64,000 nucleotides of DNA from Crotalaria pallida (Eukaryota; Streptophyta; Magnoliopsida; Fabales; Fabaceae), in NCBI GenBank assembly GCA_037953625.1, contig CM075655.1, positions 116,009,001 to 116,073,000 of the forward strand, written 5' to 3'. Both the position numbers and the translations under genes were made by a program. The notes under the pieces are model-generated. The model worked only from the letters and a program-made list of their open reading frames with translations, did not search any database and had not been told where the DNA came from. Of the stretch, positions 10,969 through 22,964 are shown one piece after another (the first letter of the stretch is position 1; each line of letters opens with the position of its first letter).

Positions 10969-12176
10969 GAACTCCGTAACATCAGTTTAATACTTCCTCC
11001 GTTTAATTAACATGTTTAATACGGCTGAGCCAAACCTGCCACAACTCACACCTTGCTCTCCCCTCCGATCCAGCTGGGTACTATAGAAAGAAAGAAGCCA
11101 TGTATGGGAGCAGCCTTGATCCACCGCAAATAATTACGTATATTATTGGGCATTATCGCTTTCTTATTGGCAAGACATATTTTTCCACCATCATGTACAT
11201 AATTATTAACTTTTTTTTTTTTAATGAAAAGCTTGATTGATCTGGTTCTGACTCATCCGAGACTCTCAAATCAGATCCTGATGGTGATCTCAGTAAAAAA
11301 AAAAGTGGCAAATGAAATATACTGTGCATGATCTCTGCATGTCACCTCAAGCACTAGCACGGTTGCCGTGTCTATCATCCCACTTCATATATAAATATAT
11401 AATATCATATGAACAAGTCCATAAGAAATTTATTGGCTCCAATGTTGTTTATAAGATTTTCTTTTTAGGTTTTTTTTGTTCTATTTATATGATCTATTTT
11501 AATTTTCAATAATATTTATTTTTTTTACAAACAGTTTTATTATGTCAATACTTTAATTTTTATTAGAGTTCTAATAATGATTATTATAAGGATAGTTTTA
11601 GAAAAATATATCAAATTTTTACATTTTCAATACTATTAATAAATTTAATCACTTTTCTCGATGAAAAAGATAAATCCGAAAAAATCTTATAAATAATACG
11701 AAAAAAGTACTATTTATTAACGTGTCATTCTAGTGGAAACTGGATTTTTTGAGTCCCTCCTTTTATCCGGTTATTTAGGGTAAGTGTGATAAAAACCACT
11801 ATCAACCATCAAGTAGCAACTACTCTGCAGTTGATTATAATCATGACAATAGAAACCTTTTCTTGGCACAAAAAAATAAAACAAAAACGAATATGGAAAC
11901 AAAAAACGAGCACTGGAAGGGAATTAAAATTTGACGGTTTTCTGGTGGAAGAGCAGAGAAGGAGCAGAATTAAGGTGCAGGGAAGCATTCTTTCCAAAGA
12001 GCATCACAGAGAGAGTTTGTAGTAATTTGATATTTCTCACGACAAGCAGAAGAAGAAATCCATAGTCAGACAACAAAATCCATCAGAAATCAGCTTTTCT
12101 ATTGCATTGAATCAAGAGAAGGAGACAACATACCCGGATACTTTGTAACCTGATGGGAATAAAATCAAAATATATA
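10969..12176. other. Intergenic, no supported gene
   Basis: Includes a decayed family A MITE in reverse orientation at about 11440-11705 (TTATAAGATTTTCTTTTTAG to AAAATCTTATAAATAATACG). The open frames at 11312-11512 and 11786-12022 have no recognisable product. A small patch of higher GC at 11020-11110 shows no coding signature. Confidence 0.45.
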
Positions 12177-12968
12177 ATCCTCCGATCCTATTTATATATT
12201 GGCTTATTTATGTTTTTGGTCCTAAAAGTTCGGCGTGTTTTGGTTTTAGTTTCTATTAAATTATTTTGATCGGGACGGATCCTTAATTTTTCAAACATTT
12301 TGATTTTGATCCATTCCATATTATGAAAAAACTGTTATTTGCTGATGCGGCTAGCGAAACACCATATAAGCAGTCACGTAGTGTGAGAAGACGCCAAATA
12401 AGTTTTATGACGTGGATGATACAGATTCATGAACACAAAATAGTCTCATACGCAGAATTTTGCGTTTATGGACTTCAATCATCCATGTCACAATACTTAT
12501 TTGGCGTTATCTCACACCACTTAGCTGTTGGTGTGGGTTTTTGTTAACCACGACAACAAATAATTTATTTTTTCTTATAGATGAGACCAAAATTCAAAAT
12601 GTTTGAAAAATTAAGGATTAGTCACTGTCAAAATAACTTTTAGGGACTAAAACCAAAACATGCTGAACTTTTAGGGACCAAAACCATAAATAAGTCTTAT
12701 ATATTTATAAGATCTTTTTATGGTTTTTATTTTGGTCCTATATATATAAGAATTTTTTTTCAATTTTCAATAGTATTTAATTACTTCTTTTCACTAACAT
12801 TCCTGTAAAGTCAACACTTTTTATAGTTCTATTGATAATTATGACATAAATTTGAAAAAGTATATCAAATCTTCGCATTTCGAATGTCACTAACAAATTT
12901 ATTCACTTTTCTTAATAAAAGTGAAAACCCCAGTAAAGATCTTATATATATAATAAGATGGGAGGGAG
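12177..12968. mobile_element. Stowaway-like MITE, family A, split by a nested element
   Basis: Left piece: ATCCTCCGATCCTATTTATA up to 12200. Right piece: 12706-12968, ending AATAAGATGGGAGGGAG then TA. Taking out the nested element and one copy of TTATATATT restores the family A reading (CCTATTTATATATTTATAAG then ATCTTTTT). It lies in the same orientation as the 60744 copy. Confidence 0.75.
12201..12696. mobile_element. Palindromic MULE-like non-autonomous element, 9-bp target duplication
   Basis: Inserted in the MITE above. The 9-base target duplication TTATATATT is at 12192-12200 and 12697-12705. Ends are GGCTTATTTATG and CATAAATAAGTC. The arms are inverted for over 100 bases: TTTTTGGTCCTAAAAGTTCG with GAACTTTTAGGGACCAAAAC, and TCAAACATTTTGATTTTGAT with its counterpart CAAAATTCAAAATGTTTGAA. 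The centre (12320-12545) is less AT-rich. A 9-bp duplication is characteristic of Mutator-like elements. A sibling is at 22468-22964. No transposase. Confidence 0.75.
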
Positions 12969-13315
12969 TATTGTCTCTCTCCCCCGAAAATTTCAACCTT
13001 ACACCTTCATTATGCTTGTAGATTCTATATTTCTATCTGTTAGAAAAACAAAATTCAATATGTTGTGAAAACTAGATGTTGTATACAAAATGAAAGTGGG
13101 ATAATTCGGGTGCATAAATTGTAGATTTAACAATATTTTTTTAATGAATTTTTTTTAACTGCTTTAACTTTAAGAATCTAGGATTTAAGTATTAGAGATG
13201 GATACCTTTTGATGAAAAAGTAAATACTAATTTTTTTTATACTTATTCATCACCAAAAACCTCTTTTTATAGGCAAAATTAAAGCAAAGAAATGCACAAG
13301 CGAGAAACTAAAATA
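12969..13315. other. Intergenic, nothing recognised
   Basis: AT-rich sequence between two MITEs. No coding region or repeat structure seen. Confidence 0.5.
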
Positions 13316-13589
13316 CCCTCCGTCCCTATTAGTATTTTTCATATTTGAAACAAAACCTTTTAAGAAATCTAATCATTACTCAAATTTTCAATATATTAAT
13401 TGTGTTTTTTCCTACTATACTCTTTCTCTCTCTATAATCATTAATTTTTCTCAAATACTTACATAAACCAAGACGTATTAAATAAGGGCAAACATGAAAA
13501 ATAGCATTTATTATACTCTTGAAATCCTCAATATGACAAATAAAAAAAACAAAAAATCTCTCCAAAAAATGACAGATAAATGAAGGGAG
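13316..13589. mobile_element. Stowaway-like MITE, family G
   Basis: TA on both sides (13314-13315, 13590-13591). Left end CCCTCCGTCCCTATTAGTAT, right end ATGACAGATAAATGAAGGGA then G. Same family as 48732-49025 in the reverse orientation. Minus-strand open frames here are MITE sequence. Confidence 0.7.
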
Positions 13590-14035
13590 TAATACTTTTT
13601 TTTTAACAAGCAAACTAAAACAATATTATATATGCAAAGTTTATTGTATTGTTTGAAATATTTTTTTATCTTCAATTCATCTAGCAGTAATACATACCCT
13701 AAACCCTTTATACTCAATTTGTTTTTGGTGGGTGATTTTTCCCTTATCGTAATGGTTTGAGTATACCCTTTATACTTTTATTTATAAAATTTTGCTTATA
13801 AAAAAAATACCCTAAACCCTGATGTTCAATTTAGTATTGTTAAGAAATCTATTAAGAGAAAATTTGCATTGAAATCTAAGTCCAATAGTACTCGATATGT
13901 TAAACTCAACATTTTATAAGATAAAACTACCTTTTTTTGCTTTCTTGATAAATGCCCTAAAAACATTCTTTAATGTTTTCCTTAAACTTAATAGTATTTA
14001 GTTAATGCATGTTGTTTCTTTCAGTAAAAAAATGG

Positions 14036-14106
<71 letters not shown>
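14036..14106. repeat. (TA)n microsatellite, about 35 units
   Basis: An uninterrupted TA run of about 70 bases, the longest in the window. Confidence 0.98.
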
Positions 14107-14109
<3 letters not shown>

Positions 14110-14760
14110 GTGTGAAGCCGAAGTTTAATACATTTCAAGATATAAAGATCATCAAAATGAATTTTGGTGGCTCTATCAAAAATATCTTTTCTACACATAT
14201 GGCAAAAAAGGGGTCTCCTAATATCATGCTTAAAAAACTTAATTATGTTTCAACTATGTTGAATTTGTGAAATTTAAAAAAAAATACACACACAAATAAT
14301 GAGACAATACTTTTTTGGTTTATTAATATTACACATATTTGTTATTAATATTTGGTAGACTTTATCTTACCTGGTCAAATCTTCAACAAAAAAAAAATAA
14401 AATATGTGATTAAATTCTAACAATTGTGAAGATTATTTTTATCGAAAATTAGGGTTCAAGACTAACATGATCGACTAGACCCTCGATAACCAACGGTCAT
14501 CTCAAACCACATGATTGATAACAAAATTTATGTTTATTTTAAGGATAAGAGACTAAAAAAATATATTTATATTAGAATAATAAATGTTTAGTACTTTAAA
14601 AGTTAATAAGTTAGTTTTTCAAAACTTTTTTTTTACCTTTTCACTTTTTATCCGGTTAAGCAAACCCTTATTATAAATTGATTCATATTGACATTTAAGC
14701 ACCGTAACTTCTTGGAACCATTACTCCTAGACTTTTTCCTTGGGCAAGAATCCTGGAATG
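14107..14760. other. Intergenic, nothing recognised
   Basis: AT-rich left flank of the hAT element; no gene or element borders seen. Confidence 0.5.
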
Positions 14761-14768
14761 AGCATAAT

Positions 14769-15807
14769 TAGGGGTGTTCAGAACCGAACCGATCCATTGG
14801 ACAACCGAAAAATCGAACCAAAAAACCGAAATCCAAAAAAAACCGAAAATAAAACAATTTTGGATCTGCTACTGTCAAAATCGACCGATTCGGTTCGGTT
14901 TTCGGTTCCCGGTGTTCAGAACCGAACCGAATCGAACCGAACCGATGCTTATTATATGTATGTTTCCGTATGGGCCTTAGACCATATGGAACATTGAACA
15001 AGCCCATAGTGAACACCCAGTGTTATCCCTTTCCTTCGTATGACCCTCTTCTCACATTCAGTCATTCACATTCCCTCACTGCAAACCCTAGACTACCGTC
15101 GGCCGCCGGCCGCTGCCACCGCTCATGCTCAGCCCTCCCTCTCTCTCCGTCGTAGATCCTTCGTCCTGCTCCGGTGCTCCCTGCTCCCGGTGCTCCTTCA
15201 TCCTGCTCCGGTGCTCCCTGCTCCTGCGTCGCCGGTTTTCTGCTCCATGGAGGAGGTAATTTCTATTTTCTATGTTGGCTGGTTATTTCTATTTTCTGCT
15301 CCAAGCCTCCATTGCTGCACTGATCAACAATTCTCACGGTTTGCTGATCGTTTGGTCGAGTGTTTGTCACCTAATTTCAACACCCCATCAACAAATTAAA
15401 TTAGTCAGTTATTAATGTTATATATGTACTTGCTTCATCAATCAAGATAGAGTAAAAAAATTATTTAGAGAATAATCAAAACAATAAAATTGGAGTATGT
15501 ATATGTAAGTCCTGCAGCTAGCTTGTGGATCAATCAGTGTTCACTTAATAATATGAGTATTGATATTATGATACAATATTAACAGTAGCTTTATTTTTTT
15601 TTTAATATCAAAGCAGCAGCGGATTTGTCTATTATTACAGCAAATCGATAAACCGAACCGAGCCGAGCCGAAAACCGACTATATTTTTTGGATCGGATGT
15701 CTTAAGCTAAATGAACCGAACGGAACCGAACCGATGTTAATTTTTATCTTTGGATCGGATGGTTTTTTTCACAATAACCGAACCAAACCGATCCATGAAC
15801 ACCCCTA
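14769..15807. mobile_element. hAT-superfamily non-autonomous element with gene-like interior
   Basis: An 8-base target duplication AGCATAAT flanks it (14761-14768, 15808-15815), diagnostic of hAT. Terminal inverted repeats are TAGGGGTGTTCAG and TGAACACCCCTA, with many subterminal AACCGAACCG motifs at both ends. The 1039-bp element carries no transposase. From about 15060 to 15260 it is GC-rich and looks like a plant 5' UTR plus first exon: a telo-box-like AAACCCTAG, CCGCCGGCCGCTGCC, then ATGGAGGAG followed directly by the donor GTAATTTC. This suggests a captured gene start, or the leader of a lost hAT transposase gene. The proline/serine-rich open frames are not convincing proteins. Confidence 0.85.
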
Positions 15808-16897
15808 AGCATAATGTCTCACCATTGCTTATCATGTCCACCCCACCATATATTAGGCAATGTATTGATGAGCTCTTTACGCTCTCTTTGCACACGATAT
15901 ACATCTCTTCCTTAAATACGATGACTCAACTGAAGAAACTCTCTGATTCAAGATTCATGATCATTGTCATACATCAAGAACCGAGTATATGTAGGCTCCT
16001 TCGTCCTGCTCCTGTCCTGCTCCTTCGTCCTGCTCCTGTCCTGCTCCGTCGTCCTGCTCCGGTGCTCCCTGCTCCCGGTGCCCCTTCGTCCTGCTCCGGT
16101 GCTCCCAGCTCCTGCGTCGCCGGTTTTCTGCTCCATGGAGGAGGTAATTTCTATTTTCTATGTTGGCTGGTTATTTCTATTTTCTATTTTCTATTTTCTG
16201 CTCCAAGCCTCCATTGCTGCACTGATCAACAATTCTCACGGTTTGCTGATCCTTTGTTCGAGTGTTTGTCACCTAATTTCAACACCCCATCAACAAATTA
16301 AATTAGTCAGTTATTAATGTTATACATGTACTTGCTTCATCAATCAAGATAGAGTAAAAAAATTATTTAGAGAATAATCAAAACAATAAAATTGGAGTAT
16401 GTATATGTAAGTCCTGCAGCTAGCTTGTGGATCAATCAGTGTTCACTTAATAACATGAGTATTGATATTATGATACAATATTAACAGTAGCTTTATTTTT
16501 TTTTTTAATATCAAAGCAGCAGCAGATTTGTCTATTATTACAGCAAATCGATAAACCGAACCGAGCCGAGCCGAAAACCGACTATATTTTTTGGACCGGA
16601 TGTCTTAAGCTAAATGAACCGAACCGAACCGAACCGATGTTAATTTTTATCTTTGGATCAGATGGTTTTTTTCACAATAACCGAACCGAACCGATCCATG
16701 AACACCCCTAAGCATAATGTCTCACCATTGCTTATCATGTCCACCCCACCATATATCAGGCAGTGTATTGATGAGCTCTTTACGCTCTCTTTGCACACGA
16801 TATACATCTCTTCCTTAAATACGATGACTCAACTGAAGAAACTCTCTGATTCAAGATTCATGATCATTGTCGTTCATCAAGAACCGAGTATATGTAG
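15156..16897. repeat. Tandem segmental duplication (hAT right part plus flank)
   Basis: Unit 1 is 15156-15994 and unit 2 is 15995-16897. Each runs from the TCCTTCGTCCTGCTCC tract through ATGGAGGAGGTAATTTC (15247 and 16135), the hAT right end (15807 and 16710) and about 187 bases of flank ending CCGAGTATATGTAG. Both breakpoints carry GTAG (15152-15155, 15991-15994). Unit 2 is longer by expansion of TCCTGCTCC and CTATTTT short repeats. Unit 2 therefore has a second hAT right end with no left end. The near identity shows the event is recent. Confidence 0.9.
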
Positions 16898-19021
16898 AAT
16901 AACACCCAACAACATGATTTATCTCAAGTTAATATTATTAATAATTAAATATCTTTGTCTTAAAAAAAAAATAAGACAGATTTATTTACGGAGAAATCAA
17001 ATAGCAATCTAAATGATTTTTTGAAGCACAAATCATAGGAGTACTTTAGAGTCTAGACTTAATGTAAATTAATGCAGACTTGTACAAAGACCGACCTTTA
17101 TTCTTACAAGTGAGATACTATTATACAAGTGAGATGATCTTTCGGAAATAGAGATGATAGAAGTGGTTGGTAATTGCATGCACTGTGCACTATAGAATGT
17201 AATGTAATGAATCAACAGTAGTGAGGTAGCTAGCTACACAGTCATAACTAACGGTTCCCCCTCCTTTCTGCTGTGGCCACTGTTTTACACGCAAGGCAAC
17301 ACTCAGTATTCAGTAACACGCGTCTGAACCTCTTTATTATATATATATATATATATATAGTTAAAAACATGGACAAAAGGAAATTAAAGAAATGAAATTG
17401 AAAGGTAGTGTTAGAACAAGAACCATTGCATTTGCAATTGCGTGCTATAGCTCATCAATATCAGCAATCATAATAATGGTGCCTCAGCCTCTTTTCAATC
17501 TCCATCAGGCAGCTTTTCATTAAAATCCCTCTGCCTCTGATCGATGCTTTGTTGCAGTTCTAATTAACCAGCTGATGTTTCTGTGAAAATCTGCTCCTTA
17601 TTTTTTTTCTTTCTGGGGCCCATAGAAGAAGACTCAAATTAAAGGCACACAAGACACGGTTTTATATCAGCAGGAGGAGGAGCAAGCAGCAAGCAAATCC
17701 CGGTGCAATTCTCTTTTCGTAGATTGATCAAGATTCGCTGCTCACCTTATAACTCAAGCAAGGATAAAAATATATACATTATTATACGTAATCCTATTCA
17801 ATTGTTAAAATTAGGACTTTGTTAATCAATGCTTTCTTTTTCTTTTTTTAATAAAAAAATATACTTAAAAAAAATTGTATTGAACCAACGTAAAAATTGT
17901 ATTGAACCAACGAGAGTTGGCTCAAGTGATGTGATCATGCCAATGTGAGAACTTGGAAATCAAGCAGGTTTGATGGACACCTATGATACTGACCATAAAG
18001 TATATACAAAAAAAATTTGTATTAAAAATATAAATTTACCAATTCTCGATATTTTAAATTTAATATTTCTCAAAATAAAACTATTTTTTTCCTTAAACAA
18101 TATTTTACGAACAATCTTTAACATTTTCCTTAAAATTATTTTGAACAGAAGTTCTATTAACCCAACCTTTAAACTCAAAAAGAATTTCTTTCAAAAAAAT
18201 AAAGAAAGAAGAATTTAAAATAAGCTGTCTACATTATAAAATTGCCCCTTATTATTTTTTTTAGTTTTAAACTTTTATTTTCCAATACAAATTATCATCT
18301 TAACATCTTATGTCCGGTCAACATTAGACATAAAAATAATTGCTAAGAGTATTTGAGTTTTAACAAGTAAAATATCGATATTCTAATAGAATTTTCATAA
18401 TCTTAGATCAAGAGGTTAAAGATAAGCGGTTAAAAGAAATATTGTTTTGCTATATATGTAAATTTTTCAATTAAAAAAAACACTCTTTAAGTATTATTGA
18501 TTGCATTAGAAATGTAAATATTGGATATAATTTTTCAAAACTACCGAGATAATTATTATTGAAACTCTAAAAAATGTTAAGTAAATACTGACGTTTGTGA
18601 AAAAAAATTAAACGCGATTGAAAATTAGAATTGAGACTTACATTAAAAAAATTTCAAAATAGGTTTCCACATAGGACCAAAAAAATATGTATATATATTA
18701 ATAAGTATGTACCAAAATACTTTATCAATAATAAACGTAGTTTTGCACTTTATTTTTATTTACTATTTTACGACTTCTTTGATGGGGTCGAAATTAAAAA
18801 AACCAATTTCAATATACTTTTTTCTTCTTATAAGTATGTTAGTTTTTTTTTTAATGTTTTTTAGCTAGAGCGTCAAGGATATTGGGCAAGATGTCAAGAA
18901 AAATCAACTTTGACTTGAAAAACCTAAGTTTTAAGTTCTTTACCTACTGCTACCTTTAAAAAAAAGTTCTTTACTGCTACAACTTACACGTGTTAGTATT
19001 TTTTTATTAAAGAAAATAGTA
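16898..19021. other. Intergenic, no gene; minor repeats
   Basis: Contains a (TA)n tract at 17337-17360 and a 20-base direct repeat AAAAATTGTATTGAACCAAC at about 17872 and 17893. The next bases (GAGAGTTGGCTCAAGTGATG) resemble the head of a tRNA-derived SINE, but no B box follows. The open frames at 17970-18218 and 18631-18864 are low-complexity. Confidence 0.4.
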
Positions 19022-19094
19022 CTCCTTCCGGTCCATATTATAAGCACCCTTTTTGTGAGAAAGAAAATGTGCTTATAATATGAACTGGAGGGAA
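19022..19094. mobile_element. Very short Stowaway-like MITE, family D (73 bp hairpin)
   Basis: TA-flanked, almost all terminal inverted repeat: CTCCTTCCGGTCCATATTAT at the left and ATAATATGAACTGGAGGGA at the right, both with AAGCAC/GTGCTT. Same family as 58820-58890, opposite orientation. Confidence 0.8.
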
Positions 19095-19194
19095 TATATC
19101 TTAAGATGTTTGGGTCTAGTATAGGATTAAGCATCTCTGAACAATTTTGTGTGCCAAAAATACAATGCTGAGAATTGTTTGATAGGACTAATTT

Positions 19195-20289
19195 GCATTG
19201 TTACTCCCTCTCTTCATATTAAGAGTATGTTTTATTAAAAAAAAATCACATTTTAAAAAATTGTAATAATTACTTTAGTTTTCAATAAATTAATTGTATT
19301 TTTGACCAATATATCCTTTTTCTTTATGCAATTATAATTCTTCTTTATTATTTAAAGAAATCAATATCCTACTCCATCTGTTCCTACTTATCTACTCTCT
19401 CCATCCCTGTATATGAAACCTTTTCGTTCGATGTTACGTTCATTAAGAAAGTTGGTTAATTTAGTTAACAGTATTGAAAATGTGAATATTTGATATGTAT
19501 TTTCAAAACTAACCTATATTAGAAATCTAAAAAGTATCCCGTATTAAATAAATAAAGGTGTTTATGGAAATAAGTTATAGTAATTAATTGTCATTGAAAA
19601 TTGATATAGAGTCTTATAAAAAGGGACAAAATACACTCTTTAAAAATATAATTGCTTAGATTTTTAATATATTAATTGTGTTTTTTTTTCCATTGTATCA
19701 TTTCTCTTTTCATAATCATTAATTTTTTTCTGCTATTTACGTAAACTAAAAGCTACTTATTGAATATGAATAACTATAAAAAATAACATTTACTTTACTC
19801 TTAAAATTCTCAATATAAAAACGACAAAAAAATTTAAAAAAAAAAGTACTCCGTATTAAAGAAAAATAAATATGGAAAATAAAATTTATTGTACATTCTT
19901 GAAAATGTGACAGAAAAAAAACGATGGAGTATTTTTTTTACGGTAAATTTCTTAATTAACCACCTTCATAGATTTAGCTAAATGTAAAAACAGTACTCTT
20001 GTAATAGAGTACTGTAGCAAGTAATCAGGGATGAAATGAAATTACTAGAAAACAAATGAAATGTAAAAAGTGGAACATACATTCCAAACGTATGTTCACA
20101 CCTATTCTAGATCCAAAAATGTCCCGGCAAACCCTATAACTCTAAAACATTCTATCTCTGTTGCCCTAACAAAACAAAAGCTCACCATCCAGCCGCCATC
20201 ACTGTTTTGGTCGTCACTGCTATGTGCAACGCGTGGTGCCTATTATCTGCACTGAACAGCACTTTAATTTCATTAAACTGAAATATATA
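19195..20289. other. Cluster of decayed MITEs, no gene
   Basis: A family E copy begins near 19395 (CTCTCTCCATCCCTGTATAT) and runs to about 19640. Family G-like pieces lie on either side (about 19202-19390 and 19640-19930, AATATATTAATTGTGTTTTT). 20070-20255 is a short open frame of less AT-rich sequence with no recognised product. Confidence 0.45.
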
Positions 20290-20564
20290 CTCCGTAATAG
20301 CCGGCTGAAATTACAAGTAAAAATTAATTTTACCCTTATTAAAAAAATTAATTGGTTATATTTAATTTTTTAAAATTTATAAAAAAAAATAGATATTTTT
20401 AGAAAAGTTGCATTGAGAATGAAACAAATTTAATAAGATAACAATTTTCTAGGAATATTTTAGAAAAATAGTATTGAGAATGAAATAAACTTTAAGAAAA
20501 TTTGTTAGTTTTACTTATAATTTAAAACAAAATATTTTTTTTTAATATTTTAAGCTGGAGGGAG
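20290..20564. mobile_element. Stowaway-like MITE, family C
   Basis: TA-flanked. Left end CTCCGTAATAGCCGGCTGAA is drifted; right end ATTTTAAGCTGGAGGGAG is typical. The interior keeps TTTAGAAAAGTTGCATTGAG and the other family C blocks. Confidence 0.7.
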
Positions 20565-20600
20565 TAGCACGTTACTTAATATAAGTCATTTTTGTTATTT

Positions 20601-21655
20601 ACTCCTTTCCATCTCAAATGTGATTTTTTTTTGGATTTTTGTTTTACAGTAATGTAAGATTATGTTTCAATTTTTAATGATATTAAATGTTTCTACAAAT
20701 ATATATATTTATTAATATTTTTAATGTTGTAATAATAATTATTAAGTTAATTTTGAAAAAGAATATCAAATATTCACATTTTTAATATCCCTAATAACGC
20801 TGATTAATTTAAATGATGCATTTTTAATTAAAGATTACTTATATTTAAAATTGGATGGAGCATTATTTATTTTTTAATTTTTAATATCATTGATTATTTA
20901 TTTTCGACAAACATTTTCATTAATAAACATTTTTATAGTCGTGATAACAATTACTTATGAGATAAATTTATTTATCAAATATTATCAATTTCAATGACAC
21001 AAATAATATTAATCACTCAATCCCTAAATATAACTCCCTTTTGATTAAATTCATACTCTTTCTGGTCTTAATATATGAAAAATAAAACATATTTATCTTG
21101 TCTCAAATATAAGAAAAAGTTAGAGTAACTGTCTTTTTATCTCAATACAATTATTCCTAAAATATTTCTAAAAAGTAGATATTTTATTTTTTTTAATTTC
21201 CAATGTAAATTTACTAAAGTAACTATATACTATTTTTTTTAATGATGTGAGAAAATTAAATGCATTCTACTAACTTTCTTAGTAAGTATGATTTCGATTA
21301 CTTTTTCTTATACAATAGAGACCGGAGGGAGTATATATTAAGAAAGTTGTTTAATTTAGTCAATGATATTGAAAATGTGAAAATTTGATATGTTTTTTAT
21401 ATTAAGAAAGTTGTTTAATTCAATTAGTAACATTGAAATTGTGAATATTTAGTATGTTCTTTCAAAACTAACCCTTATAAGTATTATTGAAACTTTAAAA
21501 AATGTCGAATAAACAATGATATTTATAAAAAAGTCACTGATTAATTATCATTGAAAATTGATAAAGTTTTATAAATAGAAAGTTAATAATTAATTATCAT
21601 TAAAAATTGATAGGATTTTATAAATAGGATATATAGGATGGAGGGAGTAACTACT
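20601..21655. other. Three decayed Stowaway-like MITEs in a row
   Basis: About 20601-20864 (CTCCTTTCCATCTCAAATGT to AAAATTGGATGGAG), about 21052-21333 (CTCTTTCTGGTCTTAATATA to ATAGAGACCGGAGGGAG), and a partial family E copy ending GGATGGAGGGAGTAAC near 21650. No gene in this stretch. Confidence 0.5.
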
Positions 21656-22467
21656 TCTTCCGATACTTAATATAATATTATTATATATTTTTTCGTTTTA
21701 TTATATTATATTTCAATTTTCAATAACATTTAATTATTTATTTTCATAAACACTCATATATACATTATATTATCAATATCTCTAAGAATATCAACTAATT
21801 TTCTTTTGATCCACGTAAATTTTCTCAAAGAAAAACATCGGAGTACTATTAAAGATCAAATGGATAATTTATTTAATCATCATAAATTTCCTCAAAAGAT
21901 CGATGTAAGAGAGCACTACTATATTTTCTGTGGGAATGTTATTTACGAGCAAGTACCATAGACAATGCAAATTGAATCGATATACTATCACGTAGGTTAA
22001 GTTTATGGATAAAACCCAGGAAGCTAAAGTACACGATTGTTAATTTGCCGTTAGACTTTGTTTGGTTTAGGATAGTTTGAGAAGAGATTTTGAGAAAATA
22101 AAAAATAAGAAGAAAACATACATTTTCTCTTATTTGGTTATAAAAATAAAATGGATTAAAAATAAAAAACTTGATAAGATCTATCAATTTTTTCTTCAAC
22201 TTATGAGAAATTATGGGAAGAAAAGTAAAGAAGAGGTAGACCAATGTACAAAAATAAGAGAATATTTGTATTCTGATAAATTTATTGTTTTCTTTCTTTT
22301 CACTTTTTTCCAACCAAATAAAAAGAGAGAAAACTCAATTTTTTTTATCCCATATTTCTTTGCTTCCTATCATACCAAATAACTGCAAAATATACTCGTT
22401 TTCTTATCATAATTTTTCTCCCTTACTTTTCTTTTTCTTATTTTTCTCTTCCCCTTTTTTTTTTTTT
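21656..22467. other. Intergenic, no supported gene
   Basis: Open frames of 86 to 124 codons exist on both strands over 21939-22545. They are Phe/Lys/Ile-rich low-complexity translations of AT-rich DNA and overlap one another, so I do not call them genes. Confidence 0.45.
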
Positions 22468-22964
22468 GCTTATTTATGGTTTTGGTCCCTAAAAGTTCAG
22501 TGTGTTTTGATTTTAGTCCCTAAAAGTTATTTTGACCTTAACTAGTCCCTAATTGTTCAAACATTTGGGTTTGGTTCTATCCGTTTGAAAAAATCAATTA
22601 TTTCTAAAAAAATTAACGGAAACTCACACAAACAACTACATGCATGATGTGAAATAGCGCCAAATAAGTATTGTGACATGGATGATTCAGGTCCATATAT
22701 AAACGCAAAATTCTGCGTATGAGACCATTTTGCATACGTGGATCTGTATCATCTACGTCATATCACTTATTTGACGTTACCTTACACTACGTAACAGCTG
22801 ATATGGTGTTTCGCTAGTCATATCAATAAATAACAGTTTTTTCATAGTTGAGTGAATCAAAACCAAAATGTTTGAAAAATTAAGGACCAATCCCGGTCAA
22901 AATAACTTATAGAAATTAAAACCAAAACACGCTGAACTTTTAGGAACCAAAAACATAAATAAGC
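22468..22964. mobile_element. Second copy of the palindromic MULE-like element
   Basis: 497 bp, collinear with 12201-12696: GCTTATTTATGGTTTTGGTC at the left and CAAAAACATAAATAAGC at the right, with the same less AT-rich centre (CTCATACGCAGAATTTTGCG in the first copy corresponds to ACGCAAAATTCTGCGTATGA here). The centre therefore lies in the inverse orientation relative to the arms. No exact 9-base duplication is visible; the flanks are T-rich. Confidence 0.7.

Noticed and set aside
13687..13825. Interstitial telomere repeat
   Set aside because: Only two separate TACCCTAAACCCT copies occur, with unrelated sequence between; no (TTTAGGG)n array.
15750..16317. Proline/leucine-rich open frames of 117-183 codons across the duplicated hAT interior
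   Set aside because: They arise from translating the TCCTGCTCC repeat and span the hAT right end, the flank and the junction; several frames are open at once and no protein family is visible.
17890..17980. SINE at the GAGAGTTGGCTCAAGTG block
   Set aside because: It resembles an A box, but there is no B box, tail or target duplication.
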